From Rhodospirillaceae bacterium (GTDB lineage Bacteria > Pseudomonadota > Alphaproteobacteria > Rhodospirillales > Rhodospirillaceae), in the NCBI GenBank assembly GCA_947476925.1, contig CANJSF010000016.1:1-64000 (forward strand): a DNA stretch of 64,000 nucleotides, given 5' to 3'. Positions 28,685 to 37,971 of this stretch are shown piece by piece (position 1 is the stretch's first letter; each line of letters starts with the position of its first letter). The notes beneath the pieces were generated by a model, which saw nothing but the letters and a program-made list of their open reading frames with translations, searched no databases and was not told the DNA's origin. Position numbers and translations under genes: made by a program.

Positions 28685-31024
28685 ATGGGTAATTTCGGGA
28701 TCGGCCAAGCCGTCCGCCGGGTTGAGGATAAGCGCTTTTTGACGGGCGCGGGCCAATACACCGACGACATTAACAAACCGGGCCAGTTGTACCTGCACAT
28801 TTTGCACTCGCCCCATGCCCATGCCGATATTTCATCCATCGACACCACCGCCGCAAAAGCTGCCCCTGGCGTTGTAGGCGTGCTGACTCAGGCTGATTTG
28901 GATGCGCTCGGCATTGGCGACATTCTGAACTTGGCGGCCCCGCCACACAAAGATGGGCGCGCGCTGGAAGTGCCCGCCCGCCCAGCACTCGCCCGAGGCC
29001 GAGTGCGCTATGTGGGCGAACCGGTCGCTGCAGTGGTAGCCGACACATTGGCCAACGCGAAAGATGCCGCAGACCTGATTGAGGTGGATTACAAAGAGCT
29101 GCCTGCCGTAGTGGACATTGCCGACGCCGCCAAGCCCGGCGCGCCGCTGGTGCATGGCACCGAAGCGCCCGGCAATGTTTGGACGCATTGGCAGTTGGGC
29201 GACGAAGCAGCAACCAAAGCAGCGTTTGAAAAAGCGCACAAGGTGGTGAAGATCGATCTGATCAACAACCGTATCGCACCCACCGCCATGGAACCGCGCG
29301 GTGCGTTAGCCGAGTATGACGTCGCGACAGAGCGCTACACGTTGATTCAAGGTAGCCAAGGGTCGCACAAATTACGCGATTGGTTTGCCAAAAATATTTT
29401 GAAAGTGCCGTTGGACAAAGTGCGCGTCATCAGTCCCGATGTCGGCGGCGCCTTCGGCATGAAAAACTTTTTGTTCAACGAACCAATTGTCGCCGTGGTC
29501 GCGTCGAAACTGTATGGCAAACCTATTAAATGGATGGCTGATCGCGCCGGAAGTTTTTTGAACGACGCGCATGGGCGCGATCAAATCAACCACGCCGAAC
29601 TGGCGCTGGATAAAGACGGTATGTTTTTGGGTTTACGTGTGTCGTCATTCGGCAACGTGGGTGCGTACCTATCGCAATTTGGCGCCGCAATCCCAACCAT
29701 GGCCGGATGCGCGATGCTGGTGGGCGCATACCGCACGCCCGCGGCCTATGTCGATGTCCGCGTGATGATGACCAATACCGCGCCGGTGGATGCTTATCGC
29801 GGCGCGGGTCGACCGGAGGCCGCCTATGTGATGGAACGGTTGGTCGATAAAGCATCGCGCGAGTTAGGGATTCCGGCCGCCGAGTTGCGACGTAAGAATT
29901 TTATTCGGCCCGAAGATTTTCCATACAAAACCGCACTGGGCCACAAGTACGATTCCGGTCGTTACGCCGAACTGATGGACGCTGCCTATAAACGCGCAGA
30001 CGTTGCAGGCTTTGAAACGCGGCGCGCGGCCGCAAAAAAGAATGGCAAGCTGCGGGGCTTAGGCATTTCCTATTACGTCGAAGCATGCGCGGGCGGACAA
30101 GGCGAGCAACCGCATTTGAAGTTCGACGCCGATGGAAAACTCACCATCATTATTGGCACTCAAGACAATGGCCAAGGCCATCGCACGGTCTATGCGCAAA
30201 TTGCTGCCGATGCGTTTGGTATTCCGATTGAAAACATTGTGGTCAAGCAGGGCGACACCGATGAAGTTCCCACGGGCGTGGGCACCGGTGGTTCGCGCTC
30301 GATTCCCGTCGGCGGCAGTGCGGTACGCGCAACTTTGTTAAAAATGATCGAACATGGCAAAGACATTGCCTCAAACCTTCTGGAAGCATCCGCACAAGAC
30401 ATCGAGTTTGATGCGGGTGCGTTCAAAATTGCCGGCACCGACCGCAAAGTTTCACTCAAGGATGTGATAGGCGCGTCGTTCGATGATGCCAAACGCGGGG
30501 ATGTAAAGCCTGGCCTTTACGCGGCAGAAACCTACGCACCGGCGGGCGCAACTTTCCCCAATGGCTGTCACATTTGCGAAGTAGATGTTGATGCGGAAAC
30601 AGGCGAGTTGGAGTTCGTCAATTACACGATCCAAGACGACCTGGGCTATGCGATGAATCCACTGCTGATGGAGGGCCAGATTTTTGGCGGCGCCGTGCAA
30701 GGCTTAGGCCAATGTTTGTTCGAGCACGCGGTGTACGACAAAGAGACCGGCCAGCTCATGACCGGCTCGTTCATGGATTACACCATGCCGCGCGCAGGCA
30801 ATACACCGCGATTTAATTACGCCTATACCGAAGTGCCCACACCCAACAACACACTGGGGATCAAAGGCGCAGGTGAAGCAGGCACCATTGGTGCAACGCC
30901 CGCCGTTGCCAACGCCGTGATCGATGCGCTGTCGGCCGTTGGCGTGACGCACATTGATATGCCGATGACAGGCCTGAAGATTTGGCAAGCCATTCAATCG
31001 GCGCAATCCAAGTCGGCGGCGTGA
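28685..31024 (+). CDS. xanthine dehydrogenase/CO dehydrogenase family molybdopterin-binding large subunit
   Basis: The 779-residue protein is a complete CoxL-like subunit: N-terminal hammerhead domain (RRVEDKRFLTGAGQYTDD), Moco-binding repeats (DVGGAFGMKNF, GQDNGQGH-like segment near 500, GVGTGGSRS) and the catalytic Glu in KGAGEAGTIGA (about 735). The active-site loop reads AYRGAGRPE, not the AYRCSFR of true form I CO dehydrogenases, so a CO substrate is unlikely; aldehydes or N-heterocycles are more plausible. The FAD and 2Fe-2S subunits normally encoded next to it are absent from the window. It is probably co-transcribed with cysQ and tsaC downstream, which overlap it and each other. Confidence 0.88.
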   Translation: MGNFGIGQAVRRVEDKRFLTGAGQYTDDINKPGQLYLHILHSPHAHADISSIDTTAAKAAPGVVGVLTQADLDALGIGDILNLAAPPHKDGRALEVPARPALARGRVRYVGEPVAAVVADTLANAKDAADLIEVDYKELPAVVDIADAAKPGAPLVHGTEAPGNVWTHWQLGDEAATKAAFEKAHKVVKIDLINNRIAPTAMEPRGALAEYDVATERYTLIQGSQGSHKLRDWFAKNILKVPLDKVRVISPDVGGAFGMKNFLFNEPIVAVVASKLYGKPIKWMADRAGSFLNDAHGRDQINHAELALDKDGMFLGLRVSSFGNVGAYLSQFGAAIPTMAGCAMLVGAYRTPAAYVDVRVMMTNTAPVDAYRGAGRPEAAYVMERLVDKASRELGIPAAELRRKNFIRPEDFPYKTALGHKYDSGRYAELMDAAYKRADVAGFETRRAAAKKNGKLRGLGISYYVEACAGGQGEQPHLKFDADGKLTIIIGTQDNGQGHRTVYAQIAADAFGIPIENIVVKQGDTDEVPTGVGTGGSRSIPVGGSAVRATLLKMIEHGKDIASNLLEASAQDIEFDAGAFKIAGTDRKVSLKDVIGASFDDAKRGDVKPGLYAAETYAPAGATFPNGCHICEVDVDAETGELEFVNYTIQDDLGYAMNPLLMEGQIFGGAVQGLGQCLFEHAVYDKETGQLMTGSFMDYTMPRAGNTPRFNYAYTEVPTPNNTLGIKGAGEAGTIGATPAVANAVIDALSAVGVTHIDMPMTGLKIWQAIQSAQSKSAA

Positions 31025-31821
31025 ATACAACAGGCATCGACTTCGTAAGTCTCAACACGTGGGCTGACAAACTCATCAGCACGGCGCGGCGCGCTGGCGA
31101 AGCGATACTGGAAATCTACGCCACTGATTTTGAGGTCATGCAAAAGGCCGACGCCTCGCCGGTGACGATTGCTGATCAGCGCGCTGAGGCGGTGATTCTG
31201 GCAGACCTCGAAAAACTTACACCACGATTTCCCATCGTCGCGGAAGAACACGTGGCCGCGCACGGCGTACCTACATTCGATGGCGAAAATTTCTGGCTCG
31301 TAGATGCGCTAGACGGCACTCGCGAATTCATTAAGAAGGGCTCGGAGTTTACCGTCAACATCGCGCTTGTGCGTGGCGGCCTACCTGTGTTGGGCATTGT
31401 TTTCGCTCCGGTGCTGGATGAAATGTATGTGGGCGTTGTCGATGAACTCCACGGCAAAAATCGAGCAGAGGTTTGGCGCGCAGGCAAAAAAGTCTCTATC
31501 GCTTGCCGCGCGCGGCCAGCTAACCCTGCGGTCGCCGGCAGCAAGACGCATGAAGTCAGCGACAATATGAAAAAGTTCCTTGAAGAGCGGGGCATTAATG
31601 ATCGCGTCAAGGTGAGCTCCTCGCTGAAGTTTGGCATGGTGGCGGAAGGCAAGATCGATCTGTATCCGCGCTTTAGCCCCACCAGCGAGTGGGACACCGC
31701 GGCGGGTCATGCCTTGGTGCGTGCCGCCGGGGGCCGGGTGCACGATCAAACCGGCGTGGAACTACAATACAAGAAACCCAATTTTCTGAATGGGCGCTTT
31801 CTCGCCGAGGGCCGTCCGTGA
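31021..31821 (+). CDS. cysQ: 3'(2'),5'-bisphosphate nucleotidase (CysQ-like)
   Basis: The 266-residue protein belongs to the inositol monophosphatase/CysQ family, with VAEE (metal ligands, about residue 75), DALDGTREF (about 92-100; DPxDGT is commoner) and the C-terminal SEWDTAAGHALVRAAGG motif. CysQ hydrolyses 3'-phosphoadenosine 5'-phosphate from sulfate assimilation. I place the start at GTG 31021, which overlaps the preceding stop as GTGA; a TTG further upstream lies inside the molybdoenzyme gene. Coupling with tsaC by another GTGA overlap indicates one operon. Confidence 0.88.
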   Translation: MNTTGIDFVSLNTWADKLISTARRAGEAILEIYATDFEVMQKADASPVTIADQRAEAVILADLEKLTPRFPIVAEEHVAAHGVPTFDGENFWLVDALDGTREFIKKGSEFTVNIALVRGGLPVLGIVFAPVLDEMYVGVVDELHGKNRAEVWRAGKKVSIACRARPANPAVAGSKTHEVSDNMKKFLEERGINDRVKVSSSLKFGMVAEGKIDLYPRFSPTSEWDTAAGHALVRAAGGRVHDQTGVELQYKKPNFLNGRFLAEGRP

Positions 31822-32768
31822 GCCTTGTTACGCCTTCGCCTGAGATCATCGCCAAGGCCGCTGCCATTTTGCGCGACGGCGGCTTGGTGGCGTTTCCAAC
31901 CGAAACTGTTTACGGCCTGGGCGGCGATGCCACAAATAATGTGAGTGTTGAGCGAATTTATGCCGCCAAAGGCCGCCCCTCGCTAAATCCATTGATTGTG
32001 CACGTGGGCGAACGCGCGTGGGTGAACAACATTGCCCACACCGATGCGCGCTTTGAGAAATTGGCTGCAGCATTTTGGCCGGGGCCATTGACGTTGGTAT
32101 TATTGAGGCGCGCTGACTGCACCATCTCGAAAATTGTTTCGGCGGGGCTAAACAGTGTCGCCGTGCGCATGCCCGACCACGCCGTCGCGCATGACTTGCT
32201 GCTGGCAACCGGGCGCCCCTTGGCTGCGCCCAGCGCGAACAGATCTGGCTTCATGAGCCCCACCGATGCGGCGCATGTGATGTCTTCGCTTGATGTTTCG
32301 CCCGAATTGATCATCGATGGCGGCAAATGCCGCGTAGGTGTGGAATCCACCGTGCTCGACCTCACCCAATCCACTGCGGCGATTTTACGCCCGGGATCGG
32401 TCACGCGCGAACAGATCGAGGCCATCATTGGCCCTGTTACCGTTGGCGCAGACGACCCCGAAGCACCAAAAGCGCCCGGCCAATTGGCCAGCCACTATGC
32501 TCCGGGCTTGAGCGTGCGATTGAACGCCAGCGAAGCCAGGCCCGGCGAGGCGTTGATTGGGTTTGGGCCTGTGGCAGGCGTGCTCAACCTCAGTAAAACC
32601 GGGGACTTAGCCGAGGCGGCGGCTAACTTGTTTGCCATCTTGCGCCAGGCCGACAACGCAACCCTATATAAGAGTATCGCCGTCGCCCCTATCCCCGAGC
32701 AGGGTATCGGCCTGGCAATCAACGACCGCTTGCGCCGGGCGGCGGCCCCGCGTAACACCGCCGTTTAG
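31818..32768 (+). CDS. L-threonylcarbamoyladenylate synthase (Sua5/YwlC type)
   Basis: The 316-residue enzyme makes threonylcarbamoyl-AMP from Thr, bicarbonate and ATP for the t6A37 modification of ANN-decoding tRNAs. The YrdC-like domain has FPTETVYGLGGDA (about 24-36), KGRPSLNPLIVHV and SANRSG; a C-terminal Sua5 domain (ASHYAPG near 235 onwards) makes it the long Sua5 type and not the short TsaC. I start at GTG 31818, overlapping the cysQ stop (GTGA); the longer frame has an arginine-rich N-terminus made of cysQ coding sequence. Confidence 0.93.
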   Translation: MSLVTPSPEIIAKAAAILRDGGLVAFPTETVYGLGGDATNNVSVERIYAAKGRPSLNPLIVHVGERAWVNNIAHTDARFEKLAAAFWPGPLTLVLLRRADCTISKIVSAGLNSVAVRMPDHAVAHDLLLATGRPLAAPSANRSGFMSPTDAAHVMSSLDVSPELIIDGGKCRVGVESTVLDLTQSTAAILRPGSVTREQIEAIIGPVTVGADDPEAPKAPGQLASHYAPGLSVRLNASEARPGEALIGFGPVAGVLNLSKTGDLAEAAANLFAILRQADNATLYKSIAVAPIPEQGIGLAINDRLRRAAAPRNTAV

Positions 32769-32795
32769 TCGACCACCTCAGCCGAAACAGCAGCC

Positions 32796-34214
32796 ATGCC
32801 GCTCGACCACGCCATTCAAAACCAACTGCGCGACATCGTGGGCGCGAAAGCAGCCATATTTGACGTGGCCGAGATGGGCCCTTACCTGCACGAGGAGCGA
32901 GGGCTTTATCATGGCAAGGCCGCATTGGTGTTGCGCCCCGGATCTGCTGATGAAGTCTCGAAAATTGTAACCGCGTGCGCGGCATCAAAGACACCCATCG
33001 TACCCCAAGGCGGCAACACCGGCTTATGCGGTGGCGCATCGCCGCACGAGGATGCCTCGGAAGTGATTGTCAGTTTAGGGCGCATGAATAAAGTGCGGGC
33101 CATCGACCCTGTGAATTTTACCATCACGGTCGATGCCGGGTGCGTGTTGGCTGACATTCAAAAAGTCGCCATGGAACACGACTGCATCTTCCCACTTAGC
33201 CTTGCCGCCGAGGGCAGCTGCCAGATCGGCGGAAATTTGGCGACCAATGCCGGTGGAATTAACGTGCTGCGTTACGGCAACACGCGCGACCTCGTGTTGG
33301 GCTTGGAAGTCGTGTTGCCCGACGGGCGTATCTGGAATGGAATGCGAGCGCTCGGGAAAGACAACACCGGCTATGCGCTGCGCCATTTGTTCGTGGGCTC
33401 TGAAGGCACGTTAGGAATTATCACAGGCGCGGTGCTGAAGTTGTTTCCACGCCCGAAAGAAACCGCCACAGCATTGTGCGCGCTGCGCGATTTAAACTCA
33501 GTGACGCAGCTGCTGAGTAGCGCACGCGCCATGTCGGGCGATAGCGTCACCGCATTTGAATTGATTCCCCGCATCGGACTTGAGATGTGCAACCGCCATA
33601 TTGCGGGCACGTCAGACCCATTCTCCACCAAGTACGATTGGTATGTGCTGATTGAGTTTTCAAGCTCAAGGCCTGACTCTGGCTTGCGGGGCACTTTCGA
33701 GAAGCTTTTGGAAACTGCGTTTGAAGCAGGAATTGTGACCGACGCCGTCGTGGCCGAAAGCTTGGAGCAAGCCAAAAGCCTGTGGCGCATTCGCGAGTCA
33801 TTGCCCGAAGCGCAGAAGCATGAAGGCGGCAGCATCAAGCACGATGTGTCTGTACCCGTATCACTGGTGCCGAAATTTATTGCAGACGCGGCGAATGCTG
33901 TAACCGCACATTTCCCAGGCTGTCGTCCGGTTCCCTTTGGCCATGTGGGCGACGGCAATGTGCACTTCAATGTGTCGCAACCCGTGGGCATGGATAAGGC
34001 TGCTTACATCGGCCAATGGGAAGCCATGAACCGAATAGTGCACGACATGGTGGTGGCCATGAACGGCTCAATCTCAGCTGAACACGGAATTGGCATGCTG
34101 AAGGTCGACGAGATGAAGCACTACAAAGACCCCATCGAATTGGACATCATGCGCAAACTCAAACGCGCGATCGATCCCGCCAACCTGATGAACCCCGGCA
34201 AGGTGGTTGATTAG
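32796..34214 (+). CDS. FAD-binding oxidoreductase, GlcD/D-2-hydroxyglutarate dehydrogenase type
   Basis: The 472-residue flavoprotein has the PCMH-type FAD-binding domain (PQGGNTGLCGGA near 68-79, GGNLATNAGGINVLRYGNTRDLVLGLEVV near 148-176) and the C-terminal FAD-oxidase domain with GHVGDGNVHFNVS (about 383) and EHGIGMLK (about 428). These are the features of D-lactate, glycolate and D-2-hydroxyglutarate dehydrogenases, with closest general resemblance to the D-2-hydroxyglutarate type. It oxidises a D-2-hydroxy acid to a 2-oxo acid and passes electrons to a quinone, flavoprotein or other acceptor. It lies 27 bp after the Sua5 gene and may be read from the same transcript. Confidence 0.87.
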   Translation: MPLDHAIQNQLRDIVGAKAAIFDVAEMGPYLHEERGLYHGKAALVLRPGSADEVSKIVTACAASKTPIVPQGGNTGLCGGASPHEDASEVIVSLGRMNKVRAIDPVNFTITVDAGCVLADIQKVAMEHDCIFPLSLAAEGSCQIGGNLATNAGGINVLRYGNTRDLVLGLEVVLPDGRIWNGMRALGKDNTGYALRHLFVGSEGTLGIITGAVLKLFPRPKETATALCALRDLNSVTQLLSSARAMSGDSVTAFELIPRIGLEMCNRHIAGTSDPFSTKYDWYVLIEFSSSRPDSGLRGTFEKLLETAFEAGIVTDAVVAESLEQAKSLWRIRESLPEAQKHEGGSIKHDVSVPVSLVPKFIADAANAVTAHFPGCRPVPFGHVGDGNVHFNVSQPVGMDKAAYIGQWEAMNRIVHDMVVAMNGSISAEHGIGMLKVDEMKHYKDPIELDIMRKLKRAIDPANLMNPGKVVD

Positions 34215-34292
34215 GCCCTTGGGCTCGGGCGGCAGTTGCCAAGACAGCAGCCGTTATAAATGTTCCGAGAAAGAGGTTCCCGACACGGCAAC

Positions 34293-34886
34293 CTATTTTG
34301 GTTGCTCCATAGGGCGATCAGCAACTTCGCGATCCGGGCGCTGAACAATATGAATGCGCACACCATCAGGATCGTGAACAACCAACTCGGTCTCCTTGCC
34401 GTCGGGCGAGGTCATAGGTTCGAGGAGAATGCGCACTTTCATTTCTTTCATGCGCGCATAAACCAACGCCATGTTTGTGGTGCGCACCGCCATCATGGTT
34501 TCACCCGACGCAAGGTCGGCATTGCCTGGCCGTTTCATCACAGGTAGCGCCGGGTTACCGACTTGTACGAGGCCCAGTTGCGCGCCTTCGCGCTTTTTGC
34601 CTTCGATCATGTGGCTGGATCGCAAAATGGCAAATCGGACCGCGCGATCTTGGGCCACACCCATCTGCGTTTTGACCACCGGGTTGGTGATGACATTATC
34701 GCCCAAGAGTTCATAACCCAGGCCATAGGTATAGAAGCGCTTCGATGCCTCGATATCGGCGACCACGATGGTCATGCGCGACATCACACTGACAGTGCTG
34801 GCCGTCGCTGTTTCTGCAGTTTGAGCCAGGGCGGACGAAAGCCCTGTGGCAAGCAAGGCAAAGAGAATACTTGTGATTCCGTTCAT
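34293..34886 (-). CDS. second exported VOC (glyoxalase-fold) family protein
   Basis: The 197-residue product has a Sec signal peptide (ILFALLATGLSSALAQ) followed by a VOC domain opening MSRMTIVVADIEASKRFYTYGLG and closing VVHDPDGVRIHIVQRPD. It resembles the exported VOC protein at 6442-7059 in plan (signal peptide, short spacer, one VOC domain), though they are not close in sequence by eye. It converges on the FAD oxidoreductase and is divergent from the OmpA gene. Ligand and activity are unknown; the hydrophilic C-terminal tail (REVADRPMEQPK) is extra. Confidence 0.78.
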   Translation of the reverse strand: MNGITSILFALLATGLSSALAQTAETATASTVSVMSRMTIVVADIEASKRFYTYGLGYELLGDNVITNPVVKTQMGVAQDRAVRFAILRSSHMIEGKKREGAQLGLVQVGNPALPVMKRPGNADLASGETMMAVRTTNMALVYARMKEMKVRILLEPMTSPDGKETELVVHDPDGVRIHIVQRPDREVADRPMEQPK

Positions 34887-35086
34887 GGCCTTGATTTTCC
34901 TCTACTTTCTTATGAACCCTGGATTTGGGGGTGTATAAAATTGAACATAGTTTTCCGGCAACACCTCAAAATAGTTTAACATTGTCATGGGTTTAGCCCT
35001 TGCCAATTTGTGGGTGGGAGGTCATTTTGCATTGCCCTTAACACGGACGGTTGTGGATAGTTTCGTGCCGAAGGAGATTAAAAATC

Positions 35087-36163
35087 ATGAATCTTATTAA
35101 AACCCTTATTCTCACCACCAGCGCTGTAACGGCTCTTGCCACCGCTGCGGTGGCTGCCGACGAAGGTGGTTATGTTTCATTGGGCGCAGGCTTGCACATG
35201 CCGCGCGATTCTAGCGTGTTGATTGGCACCAATGCACGCACGATGCAGTTCTCGAACGGCCCGATTGTTGCCGGCGCTGGCGGTTACAAATGGGCGCAAG
35301 GCTTTCGCACGGAACTCGAACTTGGCTATCGCGAAGCTGATGTTGGCAACGTGATCTCTCCAACGGCATCAATCCCCTGGACCGGTAAACAAAAAACGTG
35401 GTCGACCATGGCCAACGTGCTGTTCGACATTGGCTCGGGCAATAGCCTCACCCCCTACATCGGCGCTGGCGCTGGTTTGTCGTGGTTGGGTTGGAAAGAT
35501 GGTTTCAAAGGACCGACGACTGCCGCCTTCGACGGCACAGACAAGAAGTTCACGTGGCAAGGCATTGCTGGCGTGACATACGATGCCACCAAGAATTTAG
35601 GCCTGTTCCTCGAGTATCGTTACATCGGCGTCGGCAACGCCAGCTTTGCAGCTAATGCCACGCCGGCTACTCCTGTCATCTCTGATCACGCTGATCGCAG
35701 CCACAACGTAATGGTTGGGTTCCGTTATGCGTTCGGCGCCCCGGCCCCGAAGCCCGAGCCGGCCAAACCTGCTCCGCCAGCTCCGGCTCCTGCGCCGATG
35801 GCCAAGGCGACACCGCCGCCAATGCCGGCGATTCCGCAGAAGTTCCTTGTGTTCTTTGATTTCGACAAATCGAACTTACGGGCCGATGCACAGAAAATTG
35901 TCGCAGACGCCGCTGACTACGCCAAGAAAAACGGCAAGGCGCGGATCACGGCGACCGGCCACGCTGACACTTCCGGCGCGCCTGCTTACAACTTGGCGCT
36001 CTCTGAGCGTCGCGCAAAAGCCGTGAAGGCCGAGTTGGCACGTTTGGGCTTCAACGAGAAAGAAGTTGTGGTGATGTTCAAGGGTGAGTCGCAGCCGCTC
36101 GTGGCTACTGGCGACGGCGTCAAAGAACCCCAGAACCGCCGCGTGGAAATCGTTCTGGAATAA
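35087..36163 (+). CDS. OmpA family outer-membrane protein
   Basis: The 358-residue protein has a signal peptide (cleavage near AVAADE), an eight-stranded-type beta-barrel domain (about 25-215, with glycine-rich YIGAGAGLSWLGW), a proline- and alanine-rich linker (about 222-262), and a C-terminal OmpA domain beginning FFDFDKSNLRADA and ending NRRVEIVLE that binds peptidoglycan. It anchors the outer membrane to the wall. The ATG at 35087 has a strong AAGGAGA before it; an in-frame ATG 12 codons upstream lacks a signal peptide at its end. A strong terminator follows, consistent with a highly expressed single gene. Confidence 0.92.
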   Translation: MNLIKTLILTTSAVTALATAAVAADEGGYVSLGAGLHMPRDSSVLIGTNARTMQFSNGPIVAGAGGYKWAQGFRTELELGYREADVGNVISPTASIPWTGKQKTWSTMANVLFDIGSGNSLTPYIGAGAGLSWLGWKDGFKGPTTAAFDGTDKKFTWQGIAGVTYDATKNLGLFLEYRYIGVGNASFAANATPATPVISDHADRSHNVMVGFRYAFGAPAPKPEPAKPAPPAPAPAPMAKATPPPMPAIPQKFLVFFDFDKSNLRADAQKIVADAADYAKKNGKARITATGHADTSGAPAYNLALSERRAKAVKAELARLGFNEKEVVVMFKGESQPLVATGDGVKEPQNRRVEIVLE

Positions 36164-36181
36164 TTAAGCTAAGTTGCTTGG

Positions 36182-36724
36182 CTATTGCGCCGCCGCACCC
36201 CTTCCGGGTGCGGCGGTTTGCTTTTGGGGAGCTTTTGCTGCCGGTGGTGCCGGGCGCGGAGGCGCAATAGTGCAAAGCGCGGGCTGGGTAATGGCGGGAA
36301 TGGGGTTAGCCGCCGCAATGGTGCGCAATTGAGTGGGATCGAGCTGCAAGTCCCAAAACACCGACCAGGTGTGAGCGCAAAAAGCCTGGGGGTCATCTGA
36401 GCGAATTGATGCTACAGCGTTGGCTAACTCGGTAACGTAACGATTGAGGGCAGCTAGCCCCCCACCCACACGCGAGAAATAAGCCACTAAATTTGGGCCA
36501 AATTGGCTGAGGTCGGGTTTGTGGCGGGTCACGAAGGCATTGTAGGCGTCCGACTGGTTGCAGCTAAGAGCAGCCACCATAAGACGGCTTTGGAGGTGGC
36601 GCAGCCGGAAGGCCTCGGTCTCGTCAGCCGATGCGCAAAGGTCGGCGCGCGCGGGCAACGGCGCCAAGCCTGCCACAATCAACGCGAAAACAAACCGCCA
36701 GCGGCTCGAACACTGAAATGCCAC
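36182..36724 (-). CDS. exported protein of unknown function
   Basis: I do not recognise a family. I prefer a GTG start at 36724 preceded by GGGAGG at good spacing; the ATG at 36748 adds eight residues. The 180-residue product then has a signal peptide (hydrophobic FVFALIVAGLAPLPARA), and a mature, mostly helical domain with four Cys residues (DLCAS, LSCNQ, AFCAH and ALCT) that could form two disulfides. The last 35 residues are rich in Pro, Ala and Lys/Gln. It is likely periplasmic. It converges on the OmpA gene and its 3' end overlaps that gene's terminator; it is divergent from lptF. Confidence 0.7.
   Translation of the reverse strand: MAFQCSSRWRFVFALIVAGLAPLPARADLCASADETEAFRLRHLQSRLMVAALSCNQSDAYNAFVTRHKPDLSQFGPNLVAYFSRVGGGLAALNRYVTELANAVASIRSDDPQAFCAHTWSVFWDLQLDPTQLRTIAAANPIPAITQPALCTIAPPRPAPPAAKAPQKQTAAPGRGAAAQ
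36190..36220 (+). terminator. strong rho-independent terminator after the OmpA gene
   Basis: CCGCCGCACCC (36190-36200) pairs perfectly over 11 bp with GGGTGCGGCGG (36206-36216) around CTTCC, followed by TTTGCTTTT. It lies inside the last codons of the convergent gene at 36182-36724, so that protein's C-terminus is encoded by the hairpin. Confidence 0.88.
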
Positions 36725-36819
36725 GAATTCCTCCCAATCGCCGAACATGATACGAAATTGCGGCTGGTTAGCAAACCGACCAAACTCGCCCGCACGTTAT
36801 TAACCTAAGCCCCCCGCCG

Positions 36820-37971
36820 ATGACCGGTATTTCACGCTATGTCACCCACCAACTGCTGATAGGCACGGCCCTCGTGAGCGTCGTGCTGGTGTTTATTGTG
36901 TGGTTGACGCAATCCCTGCGATTTCTGCAATTCGTCATGAACAAAGGACTGCCGCTGGGCACATGGCTGAAGCTGACGATTTTCATGTTGCCAGGTTTCT
37001 TTACGCTGATTCTGCCCGTCGCATTTTTCTGCGTTGTGTTGTTCGTTTACAATAAATTATCGATGGATAAGGAACTGGTGGTTGTTCAGGCTGCGGGCAT
37101 GAGCCGTGTTGGCTTAGCGATGCCTGCGGTGCTGAGTGCAGCTGGATTAACGGTTATTGCACTGATCTTGAGCTCATTCATTGTGCCTGCAGCCGTTCGC
37201 GGCTTTAAAGATCTGCAATGGATGATCCGCACCGACGTGTCGCAGGTGCTGTTACGCGAAGGCGCATTTAATTCATTAGGCCAAGGCTTGACCGTTTATG
37301 TGCGTGAACGCGCCGCCAATGGTGAACTGTTAGACCTGATGGTTAACGATGCGCGCCCAGGGCAAGAACCCGTGACGTTGCTGGCCGCGCGCGGTGCAGT
37401 GACGCGGGGTGAGAACGGCTCACGAGTGATTTTGTATCAAGGCACACGACAGACCCGCCAGGGCGAGGATGCATTGTCCGTATTGTACTTTGATACCTAC
37501 GCGCTCGACTTAAGCCAGATGAGCCAATCGCCCGAATCGCGCGCACCCGATAACCGTGAGCGGGCCACCACAGACCTCCTGAGCCTCGGCGAACCCGACG
37601 GCTATACGCCGCCCGCCATAGCCCGAATGCGCTCCGAGGGGCACCAGCGCCTGACGATGCCGCTCAACGTTCTGGCCTATGCATTCTTGGCCGTGGCCTG
37701 GCTTTTGTCGGGCACCCATGACAAGCGCGGGCAAGCGGGGCGAATCGCGGGCGCGGTTGCTACTGTCGTTGCCTTGCAAATTGCGGCTTTGGGTGCGATG
37801 ACCGCCACGGCAAAGACGGCAGCCATCGCCCCTGTGATGTATATCGTAGCGTTACTGCCGATTGCCGTGAGTTTTTATGTGCTCAGCCGCCAGCAGCTGG
37901 GCTGGCCATGGTCGACGCCGAACGAACGGCATACCGTGCCAACGCAAGTGATTGTGACACGAGAGTCCTGA
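36820..37971 (+). CDS. lptF: LPS export ABC transporter permease LptF
   Basis: The 383-residue inner-membrane protein is of the YjgP/YjgQ family: three N-terminal membrane helices, a periplasmic beta-jellyroll (about 130-270) and three C-terminal helices. The N-terminus (MTGISRYVTHQLLIGT) and the coupling segment KELVVVQAAGMSR identify it. With LptG and the ATPase LptB it extracts LPS from the inner membrane and feeds the periplasmic bridge. Its stop codon overlaps the lptD start (TGATG). In most alphaproteobacteria lptG lies between lptF and lptD; it is missing here, so a second permease must be encoded elsewhere. LptF is preferred over LptG from its N-terminal pattern. Confidence 0.88.
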   Translation: MTGISRYVTHQLLIGTALVSVVLVFIVWLTQSLRFLQFVMNKGLPLGTWLKLTIFMLPGFFTLILPVAFFCVVLFVYNKLSMDKELVVVQAAGMSRVGLAMPAVLSAAGLTVIALILSSFIVPAAVRGFKDLQWMIRTDVSQVLLREGAFNSLGQGLTVYVRERAANGELLDLMVNDARPGQEPVTLLAARGAVTRGENGSRVILYQGTRQTRQGEDALSVLYFDTYALDLSQMSQSPESRAPDNRERATTDLLSLGEPDGYTPPAIARMRSEGHQRLTMPLNVLAYAFLAVAWLLSGTHDKRGQAGRIAGAVATVVALQIAALGAMTATAKTAAIAPVMYIVALLPIAVSFYVLSRQQLGWPWSTPNERHTVPTQVIVTRES

